Positions 11,303 to 20,660 of a stretch of DNA of 64,000 bases are shown piece after piece; the stretch's first letter is position 1; each line of letters begins with the position of its first letter. Below the pieces are notes generated by a model. It ran no database searches and had not been told where the DNA came from. It worked only from the letters and a program-made list of their open reading frames with translations. The position numbers and the translations under genes are program-made. Source of the stretch: an uncultured beta proteobacterium (lineage in GTDB: Bacteria > Pseudomonadota > Gammaproteobacteria > Burkholderiales > Burkholderiaceae); contig CAIQUZ010000094.1 in assembly GCA_903875135.1 (NCBI GenBank), forward strand, positions 34,249 through 98,248, in the 5' to 3' direction.

Positions 11303-12940
11303 ATGAATATGACCAACGCACCCCCAACCCAAACCATTGCAAAAGAAGTTTCTCGAAGAAGAAGTTTCGCTATTATTTCGCATCCGGATGCTGGGAAAAC
11401 GACATTAACCGAAAAGTTATTGCTCTATGCGGGAGCGATTCAAATTGCGGGTAGCGTCAAAGCAAGAAAAGCCTCAAGACATGCTACATCCGATTGGATG
11501 GAAATTGAAAAGCAGCGCGGTATTTCCGTGGCTAGTTCTGTGATGCAAATGGAGTATCGAGACTGCATTATTAATCTTCTTGATACACCCGGTCACCAAG
11601 ACTTTTCTGAAGATACCTATCGCGTTCTCACTGCGGTTGATTCTGCACTAATGGTGATTGACGCGGCAAATGGTGTTGAAGCTCAAACGCGCCGCTTAAT
11701 CGAAGTGTGCCGAGCAAGAAATACGCCCCTGATTACCTTTATTAATAAGTTAGATCGAGAAGTAAAACGTCCTCTTGATCTCATGGATGAAATTGAAGAG
11801 GCTTTAGGAATGTCAGTTGTGCCAATGACATGGCCCGTCGGAATGGGTAAATCATTTGCAGGCGTAATTGATATCAGTCAAAAAGCGATGCGGATGTTTA
11901 AAGCCGGCTCGGATCGCGTTGATATCCACCAAGATCATCGAATTGATGTTCATGATCCCCAACTTACTGCACAATTAGGAGATGCCTTGTCTACCGCTCT
12001 CTCAGAGGTTGAGCTCGTCGAGGGCGCAATGCCTAGTTTTAATTTAGAAGCTTTTTTAGCAGGGAAACAATCGCCGGTGTTTTTTGGGTCAGCCATTAAT
12101 AATTTTGGCGTTCAAGAAATACTCAATACATTGGTTGAACTCGCCCCAGCACCAAAATCTCGGCCGACCTTACAGCGCGAAGTTCTACCCTCTGAACAAA
12201 ACTTTTCAGGTGTTGTTTTTAAAATACAAGCCAATATGGACCCTGCTCATCGTGATCGCGTCGCTTTCTTACGAATTTGTTCTGGCTATTTCGAAAGAGG
12301 GATGCGCTTAAAAATCTCTCGTAATGGTAAAGAGATTCGGACCAACAATGCCCTCTCCTTTTTATCTCAACGTAGGGATATTCTTGATGAGGCATTCCCT
12401 GGCGATATTATCGGTATACCTAACCATGGCTTACTTCAACTCGGTGACACGCTGACTGAGGGTGAAAAATTGCAATTTACTGGTCTACCTTTCTTCGCTC
12501 CAGAGATTTTTAAACTCGTCGAAACCGCAGATCCTCTTCGAACAAAGCAACTAAGGGAAGGGTTAATGCAACTCGGAGAAGAGGGTGCTATCCAAGTTTT
12601 TAAACCCCTCGTTGGAACTCAAATGTTATTGGGCGCCTTTGGACAACTTCAATTTGAAGTTGTCGCTCATCGCCTGAAAAGCGAATATAACGCTGAAGTC
12701 CGTTTATTACCGGCAAGGTATACCCTCTCTAGATGGGTCAGCTCTAAAGACCCCGTGAAACTGAAAAAATTTATTCAAGAAAACTCTCACCGGATGAGTG
12801 ATGATGTAGTGGGTGCTCCTGTATTTTTGGCAGCACACCGATCAGAGTTAGAAGTTGCTCAGCAGATGTGGAAAGATATCGAGTTTCATGCGCTACGAGA
12901 ACATGCTGGCTTAGTGTTTCAAAAAGATCTCATTAACTGA
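11303..12940 (+). CDS. prfC: Peptide chain release factor 3
   Basis: Translational GTPase: HPDAGKTTLTEKLLL, DTPGHQDFSEDTYR, NKLD; RF3-type C-terminus. Confidence 0.97.
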   Translation: MNMTNAPPTQTIAKEVSRRRSFAIISHPDAGKTTLTEKLLLYAGAIQIAGSVKARKASRHATSDWMEIEKQRGISVASSVMQMEYRDCIINLLDTPGHQDFSEDTYRVLTAVDSALMVIDAANGVEAQTRRLIEVCRARNTPLITFINKLDREVKRPLDLMDEIEEALGMSVVPMTWPVGMGKSFAGVIDISQKAMRMFKAGSDRVDIHQDHRIDVHDPQLTAQLGDALSTALSEVELVEGAMPSFNLEAFLAGKQSPVFFGSAINNFGVQEILNTLVELAPAPKSRPTLQREVLPSEQNFSGVVFKIQANMDPAHRDRVAFLRICSGYFERGMRLKISRNGKEIRTNNALSFLSQRRDILDEAFPGDIIGIPNHGLLQLGDTLTEGEKLQFTGLPFFAPEIFKLVETADPLRTKQLREGLMQLGEEGAIQVFKPLVGTQMLLGAFGQLQFEVVAHRLKSEYNAEVRLLPARYTLSRWVSSKDPVKLKKFIQENSHRMSDDVVGAPVFLAAHRSELEVAQQMWKDIEFHALREHAGLVFQKDLIN

Positions 12941-12942
12941 AC

Positions 12943-13929
12943 TTATTGTGGTTCAATTTTTGCTGTTTTAACCACGACGCTCCACTTTGATGACTCCGAT
13001 TTAATTAATTCTGCAAAATCTTCTGGTGTTCCGCCCCCAACCTCATTGCCTTGTTCCAAAATAAAATCTTTCATTTTGGGGTCTTTTAAAATTTGATTGA
13101 CTACTGTATTGAGCTTATCTATAACCGCCTTAGGAGTGCCTTTGGGAGCGATTAAACCTTGCCAATTATTCACAACAATCTGCGGATATCCAAGCTCAGT
13201 AAAGGTGGGCACATCTTTTAATAAAGGAGATCTCGTTTTACTCGTTATGGCCAGTGGGCGAAGCTTCCCACTCTTGATGCTCGGCATGGCAGAGTACATC
13301 TGATCAAACATCATGTTCACATTATTACCCATCAAATCCGTCAAGCCTGCGGCTCCACTCTTATAAGGCACATGAATCATATCGATACCAGCGCTTTGCT
13401 TAAACAACTCGGCAGATAATTGATGACTTCCACCGATGCCTCCAGAGGCAAATGTTAATTGCCCGGGTTTGGCTTTTGCATCTTTAATAACATCACCTAC
13501 TGATTGATAATTTGTGGATGGGTTAACCACTAAAACCAAGGGGCCTCTCTCAATCAATATAATTGGTAACAAATCATTTTGAGGGTCATAGCGCAAGGTT
13601 TTAAAGAGCGTTTTATTGATAGCTAAGGGTGCGAAATTTCCCATCCCAATGGTGTATCCGTCTGGCGGCGCTTTAGCAATAAACTCGGTACCAATATTTC
13701 CGCCAGCTCCTGCCTTATTTTCTACAATAACTGGCGTTTTTAATAATTGGCTGAGTTGTTGTCCAATTTGCCGACTTCTTGAATCTGCACCGCCTCCAGC
13801 GGCATATGGCACGATGAAACTGATTGGCTTATTTGGATAGTCCACTTGAGAAACGGCAGGCTTACTGAAAATAATCAATAACAAAAATAGTAGACTTTCA
13901 ATTCGACTGACACTTAAATGGCATTTCAT
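12943..13929 (-). CDS. Bug/TctC family tripartite tricarboxylate solute-binding protein
   Basis: YPNKPISFIVPYAAGGGADSRSRQIG..VIVENKAGAGGNIGTEFIAKAPPDGYTIG Bug signature; signal peptide. Confidence 0.93.
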   Translation of the reverse strand: MKCHLSVSRIESLLFLLLIIFSKPAVSQVDYPNKPISFIVPYAAGGGADSRSRQIGQQLSQLLKTPVIVENKAGAGGNIGTEFIAKAPPDGYTIGMGNFAPLAINKTLFKTLRYDPQNDLLPIILIERGPLVLVVNPSTNYQSVGDVIKDAKAKPGQLTFASGGIGGSHQLSAELFKQSAGIDMIHVPYKSGAAGLTDLMGNNVNMMFDQMYSAMPSIKSGKLRPLAITSKTRSPLLKDVPTFTELGYPQIVVNNWQGLIAPKGTPKAVIDKLNTVVNQILKDPKMKDFILEQGNEVGGGTPEDFAELIKSESSKWSVVVKTAKIEPQ

Positions 13930-13988
13930 ATATTTACTCCTGTTAATATGATTATTATCTTAGTTTATTTTGCTCAATAAAGGTCTTT

Positions 13989-14960
13989 ATGCGCTTAATT
14001 AAAAAATTGTTATCTTGTTTGGCGATCAGCATATTTTTTTGTGCGATACCTACTTTGGCAGCGGATTACCCGAATAAACCTGTTACTATTTTGGCACCTG
14101 TAGCGCCTGGTGGTGGACTTGATTTAATTGCGCGGACCGTTGCAGATCGGCTAACAAAGTCTCTGGGTCAAAGCTTTATCGTCGACAACCAAAGTGGCGG
14201 TGGTGGAGCAATTGCAGCACAAAAGGCAGCCCGTGCGACTCCTGATGGCTACACTCTGATGATTGCCTATGTGGGCACACATGGCACCAATCCAGCAGTT
14301 AGAAAGCTTCCTTATGATGCTGTCAAAGACTTTAGTCCAATTGCCATGGTTGGTGGAACGCCAAATGTCCTGTGTATTTATGCTGGCATCCCCGTCAATA
14401 ACCTAAAGGAATTTGTTACATACGCTAAAGAACACGCGTCAAAAATGAATTTTGGTTCTGCAGGTCAAGGTACCTTAACGCATTTAGCTATGGAGCAATT
14501 AAAAATGCAGGCTGGCTTTGAGAGCACTCATGTTCCCTATCGTGGTATCGGGCCAGCATTTACCGACATTATTGGTGGTCAAACTTTGTCAATGATGCCG
14601 GGACTTGCAGCTGCCCTGCCGCATATTAAAACTGGGAAGATTCGTCCTATTGCGATCACTGGTATAAAAAGACATCCTTTGTTGCCCGACGTACCTACAT
14701 TTAAAGAGTTGGGCTTTGACGGTTTTGAAGGCGTGCAATGGTACGGGGTTGCAGGCCCAGCCAACCTTCCTAGCTCGATTATCAATTTATTAAATTCTGA
14801 AATTAATAAGGCAATCCAAAGTCCTGAATTAAAAGAACGTTTATCATCAGAAGCTATTCAACCGATGCCGATGAGCCCAGAGCAATTTGGACAATACATT
14901 AAAGATGATATTGTCCGTTGGAGCAAAATCGCTAAGGACCGTAACATTCAACTCGACTAA
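13989..14960 (+). CDS. Bug/TctC family solute-binding protein
   Basis: YPNKPVTILAPVAPGGGLDLIARTVADRL...ATPDGYTLM; signal peptide. Confidence 0.93.
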   Translation: MRLIKKLLSCLAISIFFCAIPTLAADYPNKPVTILAPVAPGGGLDLIARTVADRLTKSLGQSFIVDNQSGGGGAIAAQKAARATPDGYTLMIAYVGTHGTNPAVRKLPYDAVKDFSPIAMVGGTPNVLCIYAGIPVNNLKEFVTYAKEHASKMNFGSAGQGTLTHLAMEQLKMQAGFESTHVPYRGIGPAFTDIIGGQTLSMMPGLAAALPHIKTGKIRPIAITGIKRHPLLPDVPTFKELGFDGFEGVQWYGVAGPANLPSSIINLLNSEINKAIQSPELKERLSSEAIQPMPMSPEQFGQYIKDDIVRWSKIAKDRNIQLD

Positions 14961-14968
14961 ATTTAACT

Positions 14969-16342
14969 ATGGCCATTAATACTCAAGTAACTGCAGACCA
15001 AAACGCCCCTCCAATTACACAAATTCTTGCAAAATTTATTAGCTCTCATCCTTCAAAAGCTTGGAGTGATTCGGTAGATCACGAAGCTCATCGTACGTTC
15101 ATGAACTGGTTAGCTTGTGCAGTAGGTGCAGCAAATCATGAAAGTGTCTTAGCGAGTTTAGGTGCGGTTCAAGAGTTTAGTCCAGCACCCCAGGCAAGTA
15201 TCTTGGGTCGTCATGAAAAAGTGGATATGGCGAATGCAGCGCTCATTAATGGTATTAGCTCTCACACATTTGATTTTGATGATACTCACTTAAAAACAGT
15301 GATTCATCCAGCGGGTCCAGTCGCTTCTGCATTGGTTGCATTAGCAGAGCATATTGGATCTTCTGGTAGAGAGTTAATTGATGCTCTGGTTATTGGAATT
15401 GATGTTGCTTGCCGAATCGGTAACGCCATGTATCCCAATCATTACGATCGTGGCTGGCATATTACTGGTTCAACCGGAACTGTCGGAGCAGCTGCAGCTT
15501 GCGCTAGATTACTCGGTCTTTCAGAAGCTCAAACTGCCATGGCAATTGGAATAGCCGCTTCACAACCAGTAGGATTTCGTGAACAGTTTGGCACAATGAC
15601 CAAACCCTTTCACCCGGGTGGAGCTGCAAAAGCTGGGCTTACTTCAGCACTCTTGGCTAAACATGGCTTCACAGCTAGTCCAAGAGCACTTGAAGCTCCA
15701 AGGGGTATGATTCAATCCATCTCGACAAAATATGACTGGACTGAGATTACTGAAGAGCTTGGACAGCGTTTTGAAATTTCTCTCAATACCTACAAACCTT
15801 TTGCCTGCGGCATTGTAATTCATCCAAGTATTGATGCTTGTTCACAACTTCGCGCACAAGGCGTTACGGCAGAAAATCTCGAGCGTCTTGAATTAAAAGT
15901 TCATCATTTAGTGCTTGAGCTAACGGGTAAGAAAACACCGAAAGATGGTCTCGAGGGCAAGTTTAGTGTTTATCATGGGTGTGCTTGTGGCATCGTTTAT
16001 GGCCAAGCTTCTGAGGATCAGTATCAAGATGCTGTTGTTCAAAGCCCTGAAATGGTTGCACTTCGCGCCAAAGTTCAAGCGACCGTTGATAACTCAATTA
16101 ATGAGGCCTCTGTAGATGTGACAGCTTATCTTAAAGATGGTCGTAAGATTCATCTTTTCGTTGAGCATGCTATTGGTTCATTAAAAAATCCAATGACAGA
16201 TGATCAACTGAATAAAAAATTTACGAATCTCACTGCCCCAGTGATTGGTCTTAAAGAAACCGCTTCACTTCTTGCCGCATGTTGGGATCTAAAAAACCTG
16301 CCGAATTTACAAGGGCTGCTAGCGCACTCAAAACCGCTATAG
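14969..16342 (+). CDS. MmgE/PrpD family protein
   Basis: LISGISSHTFDFDDTH-type motif (ALINGISSHTFDFDDTHLKTVIHPAGPV), GWHITGSTGTVGAAAA; 8-bp gap from upstream Bug gene. Confidence 0.93.
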   Translation: MAINTQVTADQNAPPITQILAKFISSHPSKAWSDSVDHEAHRTFMNWLACAVGAANHESVLASLGAVQEFSPAPQASILGRHEKVDMANAALINGISSHTFDFDDTHLKTVIHPAGPVASALVALAEHIGSSGRELIDALVIGIDVACRIGNAMYPNHYDRGWHITGSTGTVGAAAACARLLGLSEAQTAMAIGIAASQPVGFREQFGTMTKPFHPGGAAKAGLTSALLAKHGFTASPRALEAPRGMIQSISTKYDWTEITEELGQRFEISLNTYKPFACGIVIHPSIDACSQLRAQGVTAENLERLELKVHHLVLELTGKKTPKDGLEGKFSVYHGCACGIVYGQASEDQYQDAVVQSPEMVALRAKVQATVDNSINEASVDVTAYLKDGRKIHLFVEHAIGSLKNPMTDDQLNKKFTNLTAPVIGLKETASLLAACWDLKNLPNLQGLLAHSKPL

Positions 16343-16369
16343 AAAGGAGGGTGGCAACCCCTCCTTTTT
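16343..16369 (+). terminator. Rho-independent terminator after MmgE/PrpD gene
   Basis: AAAGGAGGG-TGGCAAC-CCCTCCTTT + T tract. Confidence 0.88.
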
Positions 16370-16384
16370 ACTTTGCCATGTGGC

Positions 16385-17371
16385 TTAATTACCTTTTAAG
16401 TTAGCTGCCTTACTAATACGATAAGAGACGACCATCTCATCACGAATATACTTATTAAATCCATCAGGTGACATGATGAATGGCTCAGCGCCCAATTTTG
16501 CAAATCGCTCTTTCACTTCTTTATTTTCTAGTGCCTTAGTCACTTCATCATTCATCTTTTTAATGACTGGAGCAGGAACCCCACTTGGCGCGAGTAACCC
16601 GACCCATAAAACATAGTCCGAGTCAGGAATACCAGCTTCTAGAGTTGTAGGAACATTGGGTAGGAGTGACGTCCTTTTTGAAGTACTAACGGCTAAAGCT
16701 TTTAATTTTCCACTTTGGACTAATGACAAGGCCGAACCTAGCGGTGAAAAAAACCAATCAATCCGTCCGCCGATAACTTCTGAGTTGGCCTCAGGTGTTC
16801 CTTTATACGGGACATGAGTTGCCTTAATCTTCGCAGATAAATTAAATTTTTCAGCATTTAAATGTGTGGCACTTCCAACGCCGGCGGATCCAAAATTTAG
16901 CTCGCCCGGTTTAGCTTTTGCTGCCGCCACAAGATCTCCTGCTGTTTTCCAAGGCTTCGAAGGGGATACGACAAGTACATTCGGCGTGGCCCCCAAAGTA
17001 GCTACGCCTGTTAAATCTTTTAATGTGTCATAGGGAAGATTATTGTAAATAAAAGGATTCAAAGTATGTCCGGAAGAATGTACTAAAAATGTATAGCCAT
17101 CCGCATCTGCTTTCGCTACTTGTCCTGCAGCAATTGTTCCGCCGGCACCCGGTTTGTTTTCGATGATGATTGGCTGACCAAGGTTTGTTGCCATAACATC
17201 AGCCACGGCTCTAGCAATAATGTCCGTGGCGCTTCCTGCCGTAAAGGCCACCACAAAATGAATCGGTTTACTCGGATATGCTTGTCCAACAGCATGAAAA
17301 CCTAAAGTAGCCAGACTCAACGCTAAGGTAAGCTTTATCAAATTCAACACTGTATATTTTTTATAGTTCAT
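16385..17371 (-). CDS. Bug/TctC family solute-binding protein
   Basis: YPSKPIHFVVAFTAGSATDIIARAVADVMATNLGQPIIIENKPGAGGTIAAGQVAKADADGYT; start reassigned to MNYKKYTV. Confidence 0.92.
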   Translation of the reverse strand: MNYKKYTVLNLIKLTLALSLATLGFHAVGQAYPSKPIHFVVAFTAGSATDIIARAVADVMATNLGQPIIIENKPGAGGTIAAGQVAKADADGYTFLVHSSGHTLNPFIYNNLPYDTLKDLTGVATLGATPNVLVVSPSKPWKTAGDLVAAAKAKPGELNFGSAGVGSATHLNAEKFNLSAKIKATHVPYKGTPEANSEVIGGRIDWFFSPLGSALSLVQSGKLKALAVSTSKRTSLLPNVPTTLEAGIPDSDYVLWVGLLAPSGVPAPVIKKMNDEVTKALENKEVKERFAKLGAEPFIMSPDGFNKYIRDEMVVSYRISKAANLKGN

Positions 17372-17390
17372 GAATGTCTCTCTTTTAAAG

Positions 17391-18731
17391 TTATAAACCA
17401 AGTGCCTTTGTAATTTTTTTAGCGGAAGCGTTCAGTAACTCTATCTTTGGCGCTAAATGCGTATTGAGTAATTCACCATCTTTCTTTTTCCATTGACCAG
17501 CGATCATTACATTCTCTATGTTAGCTAGGCTTGTTTGCATCACTACAGCACTCACGGGATCATTCACGGGCTGCATATTCAGGTCAGATGCTCGAATCAT
17601 CACAATATCTGCTTGCTTACCCGCCTTTAAAGTGCCAATTCGATCTAGTTGACCTAAGACTCTTGCGCCTTCTATCGTAATCCAACTAAGCGCCTGCCTT
17701 GTTGTGATGGTGCTCGTTGGAGGAATCGTGCCGTGTTTTTGACGATAATCAAAATTATCTAAACTACGCTGTATGCCAAGGGCGATTCTTGCTTGTATAA
17801 ACATTTCGCCACCACAGACGCTTTCTAAATCCACGCCAAGTGATGGTGCTTTTCCAAAATCTCTTAAACGTCCAGTCAGTGGATGCCCATGGCCCTGAGA
17901 CATTTCACTTTCTGCCGTTGCCGAAAAAGTCATCCCTAACTCACAAAATCGTTTTAGCTGCTCATCATCCAGTGCATGTCCATGCACAATATTAATGGCT
18001 GGCCCAAGTAGTCCTTTGGATTCCAAAACCTTCCAACCCTCCGGTGTTCTTGCTGGTCCACCGCCTTGATGCATTGATGCAATCATGTTCATGTCTTTTA
18101 CCATCGCAAAATCATGCAGTGCGACATCTAATGTAGAGTAGTGTGGGCCCAAAATAGCGGCACCAATCGAGATTAAATCTTGACTTCCGTACTCTGCCAC
18201 CAATCTCTCTAATTCTTTTTTTGGATGTGGCCTTTCCCAAAACGGAGTTTCGCCTTCTTTAGGCTCTGGCTTTGGTGTCCCATGAAAAAATGCCGCACGA
18301 ATCCCTGACTCCATCAGTCCTTTAATGGCGGCATCATTATGCTGAGATGTTTTATTGTTGTGACACCAATCAACTAGCGTTGTAGTTCCACAATTAATTT
18401 GATTTAACGCTCCCATACAGGTAGCAATGTACAAGTCTTCTGGTTCAAAAACAGTGGCTAATCCAGAGTGCATCTTTTGAAAATACTCGAGTAAAGTCCA
18501 ATTTGCAGCAACTCCTCTTAATGCCGTCTGCCAAGTATGCATATGAGCATTAATAAGGCCAGGTATAACAAGATAACCAGCCCCATTAACAAGCTCGTCT
18601 GCCGCAACTTCAATCCGTTGAGAGATTTCTTTGATCTCAGATCCTTCGATCAATATATCTGCATCAAATAAATCACCTTGTACATCCATGGTTACGATGG
18701 TTGCACCTCGAATCAACGTTTTTTTTGTCAT
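17391..18731 (-). CDS. TrzA/AtzA-like amidohydrolase / cytosine-deaminase-type hydrolase
   Basis: PGLINAHMHTWQTALRG (HxH), HQGG, HGHALDDEQ, LGVD; composite metallo-hydrolase C-term (GTLKAGKQADIVMI). Confidence 0.9.
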   Translation of the reverse strand: MTKKTLIRGATIVTMDVQGDLFDADILIEGSEIKEISQRIEVAADELVNGAGYLVIPGLINAHMHTWQTALRGVAANWTLLEYFQKMHSGLATVFEPEDLYIATCMGALNQINCGTTTLVDWCHNNKTSQHNDAAIKGLMESGIRAAFFHGTPKPEPKEGETPFWERPHPKKELERLVAEYGSQDLISIGAAILGPHYSTLDVALHDFAMVKDMNMIASMHQGGGPARTPEGWKVLESKGLLGPAINIVHGHALDDEQLKRFCELGMTFSATAESEMSQGHGHPLTGRLRDFGKAPSLGVDLESVCGGEMFIQARIALGIQRSLDNFDYRQKHGTIPPTSTITTRQALSWITIEGARVLGQLDRIGTLKAGKQADIVMIRASDLNMQPVNDPVSAVVMQTSLANIENVMIAGQWKKKDGELLNTHLAPKIELLNASAKKITKALGL

Positions 18732-19658
18732 TTAATTTGCCTCTAAGCCATCACTAATCGTTTTATTTTCTGATTTGAGCTCTAGTCCAGCGTCTTTTGC
18801 GACCTCGACTAACAAAGCTGAGAAATCGATATCCCCATAACCACGGCCAATCATTCTTGCGACAGACTCTCTGGTTGCCGCTGCGCTTGGCATGGAAACG
18901 CCATGAGCTTTAGCTGCCGCCATCCCTAAATCCATATCTTTTAAGAGTAACTCTGGCGTAAATGTTACCGCTTCAAAATTAAGATTCGTCAGTACCGGTG
19001 TCTTATAACGCGTGTACATTGATCCCAACACAGAGTCATTAATACTTTCTAAAAATAAATGACGGGGTATACCGGCTTTTTCTGCAAGTACCGTAATTTC
19101 ACATAGGTTTTGTATCACCACACCAAACATCGTGTTGTGCGCAATCTTCCAAACGCGAGCAAGTTCACCCTCACCAATCCACATGCATTTTCTAGACATT
19201 GCCTGAAAGTAAGGCTCTACCGTGTCATATAGCGCCTTTGGTCCTGAGGACACCATCAATAGCTTTCCTGCCTTTGCTACTTTCGCATTGCCAGAGACTG
19301 GCGCGCATAAGTAAGCGACGCCTAAAGCCTCTAACTCTTTTCTTACTTCAGCTGAACCCTCTTGCGATATCGAGGAGCTATCGACGACAACCTTTGGTTT
19401 CGTCGCCGTTGTTACTAAACCTCCTGGGCCAAACAAAACTTGCTTTAGATCTTTAGTTGTTGAGACCATCGTAATCACGGTTTCACAAGCGGCCAAATCA
19501 AGAATGTTATCAACGACAGTTGCGCCATACGCGGCTAAAGGATCAGCTTTACTACGCGTTCGATTCCAAACATCAACACCGTACCCAGCTTTGGTGAGTC
19601 TTTTAACCATCGCCTCACCCATACGTCCAAGTCCAATCCAGCCTATTTTTTGCGCCAT
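18732..19658 (-). CDS. NAD(P)-dependent beta-hydroxyacid (HIBADH-like) dehydrogenase
   Basis: IGWIGLGRMGEAMVKRLTKAGYGVDVWNRT; start likely at MAQK (GGAG 7 bp upstream) rather than ORF max 19679. Confidence 0.9.
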   Translation of the reverse strand: MAQKIGWIGLGRMGEAMVKRLTKAGYGVDVWNRTRSKADPLAAYGATVVDNILDLAACETVITMVSTTKDLKQVLFGPGGLVTTATKPKVVVDSSSISQEGSAEVRKELEALGVAYLCAPVSGNAKVAKAGKLLMVSSGPKALYDTVEPYFQAMSRKCMWIGEGELARVWKIAHNTMFGVVIQNLCEITVLAEKAGIPRHLFLESINDSVLGSMYTRYKTPVLTNLNFEAVTFTPELLLKDMDLGMAAAKAHGVSMPSAAATRESVARMIGRGYGDIDFSALLVEVAKDAGLELKSENKTISDGLEAN

Positions 19659-19697
19659 CCTAAATTCTCCAATATTCATTCATGTTAAAACGGTTGA

Positions 19698-20573
19698 TTA
19701 ATTACTTAGTCCTGCTTTTCTCTCTAATACTCTGATAATGGCGGCATAATCTAATTGTCCATCGCCCTCTGCAACTGCTTGGTGCATCCAATCTAATGTT
19801 GTTTGAGTTTGAGCAAGCGGAGCGCCAAGCTTTTTGGCTGCATCTGTGATTAACGATAGATCTTTAATCATTTGTTCTACCGTAAAGGTGGGAGAAAAGT
19901 CCCGATTTCCCATTGGTTTGCCTAATTGATTCATTTTGGCTTTCATGATGGTTGAGCCCGGCGCACTATTCGTGAGAACTTCCCACATGTCTTCCCATTG
20001 GAGATTACCCAATCTTCCCAAGGTCAAACCTTCCGCCAACATGGCGCTTGTTTGAGCAATCAGTAAATTCACGACTAATTTCATCAACCGAGCCTGCTCT
20101 TGTTCCCCTAGATAAAACACTTTGTTACCCCAACTTGAAAGCATGGGTAAAGCTTGGTCGTATATTTCTTTGGGGCCCGAACTTAAGACTGTCAATTGTG
20201 CTGCCGCCGCCATGTGATTATTACCAGAAACCGCCACTCTTAAATACGGGATTTTTTTATCTAGCAACCATGATGCCGCTGTGCTAGATGCAGAAATTGA
20301 AATTGTGCTCGTATCAACATAGACTGCTTTTGTGCTCACGTTCTCACTAATATATTTTGCAATACTTAAAAATGCTTCATCGTTGGGCATTGAAGTAAAA
20401 ACCCAATCCGCCCATTGATAATCTTCGGGACCACCAATGACTAAGCCGGATTGTTTTGCCATTTCAATTTGTACCGGATTAATATCGATGACCTTAATTG
20501 GGTGACCCAATTTTTTTAAATGGGAAGACAAGGGAAGCCCCATCTTGCCGATACCGATAAATAGAATATTCAT
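19698..20573 (-). CDS. NAD(P)-dependent beta-hydroxyacid (HIBADH-like) dehydrogenase, second copy
   Basis: MNILFIGIGKMGLPLSSHLKKLGHPIKVIDIN; NAD_binding_11-type C-terminal (DLSLITDAAKKLGAPLA). Confidence 0.9.
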   Translation of the reverse strand: MNILFIGIGKMGLPLSSHLKKLGHPIKVIDINPVQIEMAKQSGLVIGGPEDYQWADWVFTSMPNDEAFLSIAKYISENVSTKAVYVDTSTISISASSTAASWLLDKKIPYLRVAVSGNNHMAAAAQLTVLSSGPKEIYDQALPMLSSWGNKVFYLGEQEQARLMKLVVNLLIAQTSAMLAEGLTLGRLGNLQWEDMWEVLTNSAPGSTIMKAKMNQLGKPMGNRDFSPTFTVEQMIKDLSLITDAAKKLGAPLAQTQTTLDWMHQAVAEGDGQLDYAAIIRVLERKAGLSN

Positions 20574-20587
20574 TTTTTGTCTTTAAA

Positions 20588-20603
20588 TGTGATTTTTATC
20601 ACT
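20588..20603. promoter_or_regulatory. Candidate Crp/Fnr-type operator
   Basis: TGTGA-TTTTTA-TCACT, matching the TGTGA-N6-TCACA arrangement; 15 bp upstream of the 20573 start. Confidence 0.35.
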
Positions 20604-20660
20604 TATATTGTTTGGTTACAGTTTTCAAGGATAAACTATTTTCTAATGCAATTCGATGAA

